A stretch of DNA of 5,001 nucleotides from contig CAMCJW010000225.1 in the NCBI GenBank assembly GCA_945875195.1, positions 1 to 5,001 on the forward strand, written 5' to 3'. Origin of the DNA: Chitinophaga pinensis (GTDB lineage Bacteria > Bacteroidota > Bacteroidia > UKL13-3). Positions 1 to 5,001 of the stretch are shown piece after piece. Numbering within the stretch: position 1 is the first letter of the stretch; the number at the start of each line of letters is the position of its first letter. A program made the translations under genes and the position numbers. The notes under the pieces were generated by a model. It worked only from the letters and a program-made list of their open reading frames with translations, ran no database searches and was not told the origin of the DNA.

Positions 1-749
1 AACATCATCCAATGCTGACTGCCAATATGGTTCGATACCATGTCCATCATCAATTTCATGCCACGCTTGTGCAATTCATCACCTAATTTTTTATAGGTTT
101 GGTTCGAACCAAAACGTGGATCTGTTAAATAATGATCGGTTAAAGCATAACCATGATAACTATAAGCATACTGGTCGTTGACCAATGTTGGATTAAGCCA
201 AAGGGTGCTAACACCCAAGTCTTGAAAATAATCTAGGTGATTGATAACTCCTTGCAAATCGCCACCATGTCGGCTACCAAAAGAATCTCTGTAGCAAGTT
301 GTTTCTTTCATGGTTTTGATTACATCATTTTTGGGATCGCCATTGCTGAACCTATCTGGAAAAACGAGGTAAACAAAATCGGAAGCTTCCATTTGATGCG
401 GCAATTTTTGCAAGGTTTGCAAAGCATAAGTGATGGTTTTTGTTTTACCTTCAAATACAAAATCTAACAAAAACTCATTGCCATGAAAATTTTGCAAATC
501 AATATAAACCATTAAATAGTTTGGGTTAGTTAATTTTTGAATATCCTTTATAGCTAAACCCTGTGTTTTCATTTTCACCTCATAAACCGCTACATTGCTG
601 CCATAAACGCACAATTGCAAATCTCGTGTTTCTAAATTATGCCACCAAAACTGCGGATCAATGCGTTTTATTTCTGGCTTTTGAGCGGAGGCTAAAAAAT
701 TGATTAAAAAGATAACTGAAAATATAAATAACCTAAATAATTCTCTCAT
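1..749 (-). CDS. Secreted GH13 alpha-amylase / neopullulanase-like enzyme (partial, N-terminal 249 residues)
   Basis: The gene reads on the minus strand from an ATG at 747-749 and is still open at the left edge, so the C-terminal part is missing. Residues 1-22 are a Sec signal peptide (hydrophobic core, cleavage after ALASA-type residues ...LASA before Q23), placing the enzyme in the periplasm or outside the cell. Residues about 26-115 match the cyclomaltodextrinase N-terminal beta-domain (IKRIDPQFWWHNLETRDLQL). The GH13 TIM barrel begins at about 124 with FVYLVFPDRFSNGDP, followed by RHGGDLQGV (160-168), WLNP (184-187), YSYHGYALTDHYLTDPRFG (196-214) and conserved region I, DMVSNH (D236, N240, H241). 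The catalytic Asp, Glu and second Asp would lie beyond the edge. Such enzymes cleave alpha-1,4-glucans, cyclodextrins or pullulan; SusA is the best-known Bacteroidota relative. Exact specificity cannot be told here. It lies 64 nt downstream of the gamma-CA gene on the same strand; I see no clear promoter or terminator in that gap, so co-transcription is possible but the functions are not obviously linked. Confidence 0.93.
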   Translation of the reverse strand, partial: MRELFRLFIFSVIFLINFLASAQKPEIKRIDPQFWWHNLETRDLQLCVYGSNVAVYEVKMKTQGLAIKDIQKLTNPNYLMVYIDLQNFHGNEFLLDFVFEGKTKTITYALQTLQKLPHQMEASDFVYLVFPDRFSNGDPKNDVIKTMKETTCYRDSFGSRHGGDLQGVINHLDYFQDLGVSTLWLNPTLVNDQYAYSYHGYALTDHYLTDPRFGSNQTYKKLGDELHKRGMKLMMDMVSNHIGSQHWMM

Positions 750-813
750 TTTTATAAAGTATGATTACAATTCGGAATTTAATTAAAAAAACAAAGGGTG
801 CAATGAGGAATCA

Positions 814-1323
814 CTATTTATAAAATGCCAAATACTCTTTTGACAATTCCACATAAGCAAGCGCATTGAGTTTTACTTTTTCTATGTGGGCTTCACTGAG
901 TTGTTTTACTACTTTGGCGGGTGAGCCCATTACAATGGAGTAATCTGGAATTTGCATACCTTCTGTTACCAAGGCATTGGCTCCTATGATGCAGAAATTG
1001 CCAATTTTTGCGCCGTTTAATATGGTGGCGTGCATGCCTACTAAAACATTGTTTTGCATTTGTGCTCCATGAACAATAGCCCCATGCCCTATAATACAAT
1101 CTTCGCCAATGATTACTGGGTAACCTGGATCTACATGAATAACTGCATTCTCTTGTATGTTGCTTCTATTGCCAATGGTAATTTCATCGGCATCGCCGCG
1201 CAATACGGCGCCAAACCAAACAGAACATTGGTTGCCAAGCTTTACTCTTCCAAACACCCTTGCCGTATCTGCAATCCAAACTGATTCTCCTTTTTGAATA
1301 GGTGTATTTAAAATCTCTTTCAT
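814..1323 (-). CDS. Gamma-carbonic-anhydrase family protein (left-handed beta-helix, YrdA/PaaY-like)
   Basis: The 169-residue protein is a hexapeptide-repeat left-handed beta-helix, which normally forms a trimer with metal sites between subunits. Numbered from the start chosen here, the three expected metal-ligand histidines are present: H63 in NAVIHVD, and H80 and H85 in IGHGAIVHG. Also present are R42 and D44 in AVLRGD and Q57 in NIQEN, equivalent to conserved residues of the archaeal enzyme Cam. A C-terminal helix follows GSPAKVV (133-139). The fold, metal site and length fit the YrdA/PaaY branch; many members have weak or no measured carbonic anhydrase activity, so hydration of CO2 is possible but not shown. 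No signal peptide is seen, so it is probably cytoplasmic. The frame stays open upstream to an ATG at 1425, but family homology begins near MKEILNTPIQKG, so I chose the ATG at 1321-1323. Other in-frame ATGs lie at 1332, 1362 and 1368 (start coordinates) and cannot be excluded. Confidence 0.9.
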   Translation of the reverse strand: MKEILNTPIQKGESVWIADTARVFGRVKLGNQCSVWFGAVLRGDADEITIGNRSNIQENAVIHVDPGYPVIIGEDCIIGHGAIVHGAQMQNNVLVGMHATILNGAKIGNFCIIGANALVTEGMQIPDYSIVMGSPAKVVKQLSEAHIEKVKLNALAYVELSKEYLAFYK

Positions 1324-1427
1324 ATTTTGCATAATGGCAAATCGAGTGGTTCTATTTTTCATGTGCATCAAAATTAAAGCTATTTTTTTGGGTTTGAATA
1401 GGTAAATTGCAACACAAAATAACAATT
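1324..1427. promoter_or_regulatory. Divergent intergenic region with presumed promoters for both flanking genes
   Basis: The gamma-CA gene (minus) and the DUF2911 gene (plus) start on either side of this AT-rich stretch of about 100 bp, so both promoters probably lie here. On the minus strand, TAGCTTTA (plus positions 1375-1382) differs from the Bacteroidota -7 consensus TAnnTTTG only at the last base, and TTTA (1403-1406) lies 20 nt upstream of it, near the expected -33 spacing. On the plus strand TAAATTGC (1403-1410) is a weaker match, 17 nt before the ATG. No Shine-Dalgarno sequence is visible for either gene, as is usual in this phylum. The presence of promoters is inferred from the divergent layout; the exact elements are weak guesses. 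Confidence 0.4.
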
Positions 1428-2306
1428 ATGAAAAAAACAATTATACTAACCGCACTTGCTGCGAGTTTATTTACCGCAAGGGTTGAAGCACAATCTATTC
1501 CGTTTCCGCAACCTAGTCCTACTAGCACTGTTTCACAAAACTTTGCTACCAGCAAAATTGAAATTAGCTACTCTCGCCCTTCTGCCAAAGGCAGAAAAAT
1601 ATTTGGCGATGTAGTTCCTTATGGCAAATTTTGGAGAACAGGTGCAAACTCTGCCACCACTGTATTGTTTGGTGAAGATGTGAAAGTGAATGGTATTGAT
1701 GTAAAAGCTGGCAAATATGGCTTGATTACCTTCCCTGGAGAAACTGAGTGGACAGTAGTTTTAACCAAAGATTTAACTGTTACTAGTGCTGATGCTTACA
1801 AGCAAGAAAATGATGTAGCTCGCTTTACCGTAATGGTTGAAAAGAACTTAAATTATGTAGAGACTTTTACCATTGACCCAGCAAACATGCGCAACGATGC
1901 TTGCGATTTGATGTTGAAATGGGAGCAAGTAATTGTTCGCATAAAGGTAATGAGCTTTTATGATGAGCGCTTAAGCAAGCAAATTACAGATTTAATGTCA
2001 AAAGATACTCGTCCATATTCAGGTGCCGCGAATTATTATTATGAGAATAATAAAGATTTGAACCAAGCATTAATATGGATCAATAAATCTTTGGAAGCAA
2101 ACCCAAAAGCTTATTGGAATTGGCTGTTAAAAGCTAAAATCCAAAAAGGATTGAAAGACTATGCTGGTGCAATGGAAACCTCAAATAAATCAATGGAATT
2201 GGCTAAAGCAGATAATGATGATGCTTACGTAAAAAACAACGAAAAACTACAAGCAGAAATCAAAGCTTTGCCTGATTATGTTCCTGCAAAAACCAAGAAG
2301 AAATAA
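1428..2306 (+). CDS. Exported DUF2911 domain protein with TPR-like C-terminal half
   Basis: This 292-residue protein belongs to the DUF2911 family, whose function is unknown. Residues 1-21 are a signal peptide (MKK, hydrophobic stretch, cleavage after VEA before Q22), so it is exported to the periplasm. The DUF2911 domain covers about residues 28-175 and shows its typical motifs: QPSPTSTVSQ (28-37), ISYSRPSAKGRKIFG (46-60), VPYGKFWRTGAN (63-74), AGKYGLITFPG (94-104) and EWTVVLTKD (107-115). Residues about 197-275 form helical pairs resembling two TPR units (ANYYYENNKDLNQALIWIN, then a copy from about Y229 with KGLKDYAGAMETSNKSMEL), followed by a Lys-rich tail. TPR units usually bind proteins, so a partner in the cell envelope is plausible but inferred. 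I start at the ATG at 1428 because it opens directly into the signal peptide; an in-frame ATG at 1407 would add seven residues that spoil it. The gene stands alone on the plus strand, divergent from the gamma-CA gene and convergent with purD. Confidence 0.9.
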   Translation: MKKTIILTALAASLFTARVEAQSIPFPQPSPTSTVSQNFATSKIEISYSRPSAKGRKIFGDVVPYGKFWRTGANSATTVLFGEDVKVNGIDVKAGKYGLITFPGETEWTVVLTKDLTVTSADAYKQENDVARFTVMVEKNLNYVETFTIDPANMRNDACDLMLKWEQVIVRIKVMSFYDERLSKQITDLMSKDTRPYSGAANYYYENNKDLNQALIWINKSLEANPKAYWNWLLKAKIQKGLKDYAGAMETSNKSMELAKADNDDAYVKNNEKLQAEIKALPDYVPAKTKKK

Positions 2307-2332
2307 ATAATTGAAACAATAATTATCAAAAC

Positions 2333-2362
2333 AAAAAAAAGAGGCAGAAGCCTCTTTTTTTT
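2333..2362. terminator. Bidirectional intrinsic terminator between convergent genes
   Basis: A perfect 13-bp inverted repeat (eight A, GAGGC, loop AGAA, GCCTC, eight T) lies between the DUF2911 stop codon at 2306 and the purD stop at 2384. The GC part of the stem is GAGGC/GCCTC. Because the A-run and T-run are symmetric, each strand gives a hairpin followed by a U-tract, so it can stop transcription from both sides. Seen directly in the sequence; the termination role is inferred from form and position. Confidence 0.9.
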
Positions 2363-2383
2363 GTTTATTTGAATTACTAAAAA

Positions 2384-3664
2384 TTAAATAAACTCATACC
2401 CAATATCCTTGCGGTAATATTTATTTTCAAATTGTATGATAGCCGCATTGCGTTTGCTAATTTCAAGTGCTTCTGCAATATTGTTGCCAAAGGAGGTTAC
2501 GGCCAATACCCTGCCACCATTGCTTATTAGCTCCCCTTGCTCATTTCTTTTGGTGCCTGCATGAAACAATATAGAATCTTTCACTCCATCTAATTGAGTC
2601 ATTACTTTTCCTTTTTCATAAGCCTCGGGGTAACCTTGCGAAACCAACATAATGGTTGTTGCAGTTCTTGGATCAACCCGTAAATTGATGGTATTTAAAT
2701 TGCCATGAGCGGTGGCTAACATTAGTTCTACTAAATCGTTTTGAATGCGTGGCAAAACTACTTCTGTTTCTGGATCACCCATGCGGCAATTGTATTCTAT
2801 AACAAAAGGCTCTTCATTCACATTCATTAAGCCAATAAAAATAAAGCCCACATAATGAATGCCATCTTTTTGTAGTCCGTTGATGGTTGGAATAATAATC
2901 CGCTCTTCTACTTTCTTTATATAAGCTTCATTGGCAAACGGCAGCGGACTAATGGCTCCCATGCCGCCTGTATTGAGTCCTGCATCGCCTTCTCCAATTC
3001 TTTTGTAATCTTTTGCTGAAGGTAATATTTGGTAGTTTTTTCCATCGGTAAGCACAAACACAGAAAGCTCAATGCCCTTCAAAAATTCTTCAACAACTAC
3101 TTTTGCACTGGCTGAACCAAACTTCTTTTCGGCAATCATTAATTGCAATTCAGCTACAGCCTCTTCTCTGGTTTCACAAATTAAAACACCTTTGCCAGCC
3201 GCCAAACCATCGGCCTTTAAAACTATTGGTAAACTATGGTTTTGTAAATAGGCAATGCCCTCACTTAAATTATCTTGTGTAAATGTTTTATAGGCTGCAG
3301 TGGGTACGCCATGCTTTTGCATAAATATTTTGCTCCAGTCTTTGCTACCTTCCATTTGGGCACCCATTTTATCTGGACCAACAAATGCGATGTTTTTAAG
3401 TAATGGATCTGCTTCAAAAAAGTTGCGCATGCCGCTAACCAAAGGGTCTTCTGGACCAACAATCAGAAGCTCAATATTGTTGCTGACACAAAACTGCCCA
3501 ACAGTTGGAAAATCTAATGGATTGATATCAACGTTTATTCCTAAGTCTGCTGTTCCGGCATTGCCAGGCATAATAAACAATTGCTTACACAATGTACTTT
3601 TGGCGAGTTGCATAGAAAAAGCGTGCTCCCTTCCTCCAGAACCTATTAGCAGAATATTAATCAT
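2384..3664 (-). CDS. purD: Phosphoribosylamine--glycine ligase (GAR synthetase)
   Basis: PurD joins 5-phosphoribosylamine and glycine with ATP to form glycinamide ribonucleotide, the second step of de novo purine synthesis, in the cytoplasm. The 426-residue length is typical of single-domain bacterial PurD. Domains in order: N-domain with the glycine-rich loop LIGSGGREHA (6-15), PGNAGT (33-38) and GPEDPLVSG (70-78); ATP-grasp with MEGSKDWSK (104-112), the nucleotide loop KADGLAAGKGV (150-160), GGMGAISP (233-240) and the metal-binding segment EYNCRMGDPETEVVLPR (290-306); C-domain with GGRVLAV (383-389) and YYRKDIGY (416-423). All key motifs look intact. The ATG at 3662-3664 places GSGGREHA at the standard distance from the N-terminus. 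The start lies 29 nt after the folA stop on the same strand with no terminator between, so the two are probably one transcript ending at the hairpin at 2333-2362. No PurR-like operator or purine riboswitch is visible. Confidence 0.97.
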   Translation of the reverse strand: MINILLIGSGGREHAFSMQLAKSTLCKQLFIMPGNAGTADLGINVDINPLDFPTVGQFCVSNNIELLIVGPEDPLVSGMRNFFEADPLLKNIAFVGPDKMGAQMEGSKDWSKIFMQKHGVPTAAYKTFTQDNLSEGIAYLQNHSLPIVLKADGLAAGKGVLICETREEAVAELQLMIAEKKFGSASAKVVVEEFLKGIELSVFVLTDGKNYQILPSAKDYKRIGEGDAGLNTGGMGAISPLPFANEAYIKKVEERIIIPTINGLQKDGIHYVGFIFIGLMNVNEEPFVIEYNCRMGDPETEVVLPRIQNDLVELMLATAHGNLNTINLRVDPRTATTIMLVSQGYPEAYEKGKVMTQLDGVKDSILFHAGTKRNEQGELISNGGRVLAVTSFGNNIAEALEISKRNAAIIQFENKYYRKDIGYEFI

Positions 3665-3693
3665 AGGGCAAATATAAAACTATCTGAGTGAAC

Positions 3694-4185
3694 TCATGCT
3701 CTTGTGTATACTTGAAAAGTATGGGCATAAGGGTTTTTCTCATCTGCCAATTGAGGCTCAGAACTTTCCAATTTCCATTCATTTTCTGGCAAGGGCACCA
3801 TAAAACTATCGGCTTCAAAAGTGTGGTGAATTCTTGTTAAATATATTTTGTGGCAAAATTGTAACGATTGTTTATAAACACTGTCGCCACCAATAACAAA
3901 CAAATGGGTTAAGCCTTGTTCCACGGCATATTCAATTGCCGATTCAATATCTGAAAAAACTTCGCAACCATCGATGAAGGCAATTTTTCTGGAAACAATA
4001 AGGTTAATTCTGTTAGGCAATGGTTTGCCAATTGAATCGTAGGTTTTTCTGCCCATGAGCACAGCGTAACCAGTGGTAATTCTTTTGAAAAATTTTAAAT
4101 CGTTTGGCAAATAACAAAGCAATTCATTGTTTTTTCCAATGCCATTTTTTTCGTCGGCAGCAACTACAAATGCTATTTCAATCAT
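3694..4185 (-). CDS. folA: Dihydrofolate reductase
   Basis: FolA reduces 7,8-dihydrofolate to tetrahydrofolate with NADPH, keeping up the one-carbon carrier for dTMP, purine and methionine synthesis; it is the trimethoprim target. At 163 residues it is close to the 159 of the E. coli enzyme. Visible motifs are FVVAADEKNGIGKNNELL (6-23, start of the chain and Met20-type loop), the catalytic acid D29 in LPNDLKFFK, MGRKTYDSIGKPLPNR (44-59, NADPH and folate contacts, R59 equivalent to E. coli R57), VIGGDSVY (97-104, with the paired glycines of the cofactor site) and IYLTRI (114-119, T117 equivalent to T113). Unusually, the position of the conserved active-site Trp (W22 in E. coli) is Cys24, within LLCYLP; a hydrophobic replacement also occurs in some Bacteroides enzymes from memory, so the protein is probably active. 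The ATG at 4183-4185 gives the standard N-terminus. A hairpin lies 18 nt upstream, and purD follows 29 nt downstream. No thyA is in the window. Confidence 0.95.
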   Translation of the reverse strand: MIEIAFVVAADEKNGIGKNNELLCYLPNDLKFFKRITTGYAVLMGRKTYDSIGKPLPNRINLIVSRKIAFIDGCEVFSDIESAIEYAVEQGLTHLFVIGGDSVYKQSLQFCHKIYLTRIHHTFEADSFMVPLPENEWKLESSEPQLADEKNPYAHTFQVYTRA

Positions 4186-4203
4186 ATATCAATTTAAATA
4201 AAG

Positions 4204-4229
4204 AAGGCCCCACATTGCTGCGGGGCCTT
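4204..4229 (-). terminator. GC-rich hairpin after dnaA, in front of folA
   Basis: An 8-bp perfect stem (AAGGCCCC with GGGGCCTT) encloses a 10-nt loop. Read on the minus strand it starts 4 nt after the dnaA stop codon and is followed by the T-rich CTTCTTTATTT, so it resembles an intrinsic terminator for dnaA, though the T-tract is interrupted. Only 18 nt separate it from the folA ATG, so it may also lie in the folA leader and limit read-through. Confidence 0.75.
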
Positions 4230-4233
4230 ACTG

Positions 4234-5001
4234 TTATACTAAGTTCATTTTAATTCTTTTTCCTATCTCGTCTATATCTGCTTTGAACTTCTTGTCGGTT
4301 TCCATTAAGTCGTTCACCGTTTGGCAAGCATGAATAACCGTAGAATGGTCTCTACCGCCAAAGTGCATTCCAATGGTTTTTAGCGAAGACTTAGTTAAGT
4401 CTTTTGCATAAAACATAGAGATTTGACGAGCTTGTACTATTTCACGTTTACGTGTTTTAGATTTAACTTGTTCAACAGGGATAGTAAAATAATCACAAAC
4501 CAATTTTTGTATGTATTCAATAGAAATTTCGCGGGTATTGTTTTTCACAAAATTCTTCAAGATTTGTTTTGCTAAATCTATGTTTACTTCTTTTCGGTTC
4601 AAACTGGCCTGAGCCAATAAACTTACCAGTGCACCTTGCAATTCGCGGATATTGGTATTGATATTATGGCTCACATACTCTACCACCTCGCGGCTAAGGG
4701 TAATACCATCATTGTACATCATGTATTCAAGTATTGCTTGGCGGGTTTCAAAATCTGGGGTTTGCAAATCTGCAGATAAGCCCCATTTAAACCTACTCAA
4801 CAAGCGCTCATCCATTCCTTTTAAATCTTTAGGCGCACGGTCACTGGTTAAAATGATTTGCTTACCTTGTTGGTGTAGGTGGTTAAAAATAGTAAAGAAT
4901 ATTTCTTGTGTTTTTTGTTTGTTTTCCAAAAACTGAACATCATCTACTATTAATACATCAATTTGTTGGTAGTAATTAATAAAATCTTGGTTAGAATTAT
5001 T
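4234..5001 (-). CDS. dnaA: Chromosomal replication initiator DnaA (partial, C-terminal 255 residues)
   Basis: DnaA is the AAA+ ATPase that binds DnaA boxes at oriC, melts the origin and helps load the helicase. The reading frame is open through the right window edge, so domains I-II and the Walker A part of domain III are missing. Numbered from the first visible residue: Walker B LIVDDVQFL (17-25), sensor 1 LTSDRAPKDL (51-60), box VII with the arginine-finger region ERLLSRFKWGL (65-75), sensor 2 NIRELQGAL (117-125), and domain IV, the DNA-binding helix-turn-helix, from about 157 to the end, with KSKTRKREIVQARQ (180-193) and the signature GGRDHSTVIHAC (215-226). The stop is the TAA at 4234-4236. 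The TTG at 4927-4929 is the Leu of Walker B, not a start. No perfect DnaA box (TTATCCACA) was noticed on the downstream side; an origin upstream of the gene would lie outside the window. Confidence 0.98.
   Translation of the reverse strand, partial: NNSNQDFINYYQQIDVLIVDDVQFLENKQKTQEIFFTIFNHLHQQGKQIILTSDRAPKDLKGMDERLLSRFKWGLSADLQTPDFETRQAILEYMMYNDGITLSREVVEYVSHNINTNIRELQGALVSLLAQASLNRKEVNIDLAKQILKNFVKNNTREISIEYIQKLVCDYFTIPVEQVKSKTRKREIVQARQISMFYAKDLTKSSLKTIGMHFGGRDHSTVIHACQTVNDLMETDKKFKADIDEIGKRIKMNLV

Noticed and set aside
237..467. 76-codon plus-strand reading frame
   Set aside because: It lies antisense within the GH13 gene, whose motifs are clear in the other strand, and its product resembles nothing I know.
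750..813. Gap between the gamma-CA and GH13 genes searched for a promoter or terminator
   Set aside because: It is AT-rich with no hairpin; TACTTTA near the GH13 ATG resembles a -7 element but lies too close to the start and has no partner -33 element.
1054..1284. 76-codon plus-strand reading frame
   Set aside because: Antisense shadow of the gamma-CA gene, which carries all metal-ligand residues.
3669..3676. TATATTTG on the minus strand, an exact match to the Bacteroidota -7 promoter consensus, just before purD
   Set aside because: It ends only 4 nt before the purD ATG and has no -33 element at the right spacing, so a transcript from it would be leaderless; probably chance in AT-rich DNA.
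3300..3677. 125-codon plus-strand reading frame
   Set aside because: Antisense to the N-terminal part of purD; no signal peptide, domain or promoter supports it.
4927..4929. TTG as a possible start of a shorter DnaA-like protein
   Set aside because: It is the Leu at the end of Walker B; the frame runs on upstream to the window edge with good DnaA sequence.
4652..4936. 94-codon plus-strand reading frame
   Set aside because: Antisense to the AAA+ domain of dnaA.
1..5001. Search for CRISPR repeats, insertion-sequence ends, tRNA genes, riboswitches, DnaA box clusters and defence or toxin genes
   Set aside because: By eye I found no spaced direct repeats, terminal inverted repeats, cloverleaf, or recognisable genes of these types; nearly all of the window is explained by five housekeeping or metabolic genes and one exported DUF2911 gene.

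Overview
This window is an ordinary, gene-dense stretch of chromosome, most likely from a member of the Bacteroidota. Four things point there: AT-rich DNA, start sites with no clear Shine-Dalgarno sequence, a DUF2911 protein (a family seen mainly in that phylum), and a SusA-like periplasmic amylase with a cyclomaltodextrinase N-terminal domain. I cannot fix the genus from the sequence.

Layout, left to right. Positions 1-749 (minus) hold the N-terminal half of a secreted GH13 alpha-amylase/neopullulanase-type enzyme, cut by the left window edge. Positions 814-1323 (minus) encode a gamma-carbonic-anhydrase-family left-handed beta-helix protein. A divergent intergenic region of about 100 bp separates it from a plus-strand gene (1428-2306) for an exported DUF2911 protein with a TPR-like C-terminal half. 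That gene converges on purD (2384-3664, minus), and a perfect 13-bp inverted repeat between them can act as a terminator in both directions. Upstream of purD on the same strand lie folA (3694-4185) and then dnaA (4234 to the right edge), whose N-terminal part is outside the window. A GC-rich hairpin lies between dnaA and folA.

The right half is core metabolism and replication: DnaA starts replication, dihydrofolate reductase supplies tetrahydrofolate for dTMP and purine synthesis, and PurD catalyses the second step of purine synthesis. folA and purD are 29 nt apart on one strand and are probably co-transcribed. The left half is accessory but common: starch/maltodextrin breakdown, a probable metal-binding gamma-CA protein, and an exported protein of unknown function.

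I found no CRISPR array, mobile element, tRNA/rRNA, phage gene or defence system, and no gene-free stretch over 300 bases. I see no convincing new system. The best points for a second look are the Cys at the usually Trp active-site position of the dihydrofolate reductase, and the terminator-like hairpin only 18 nt upstream of the folA start codon.
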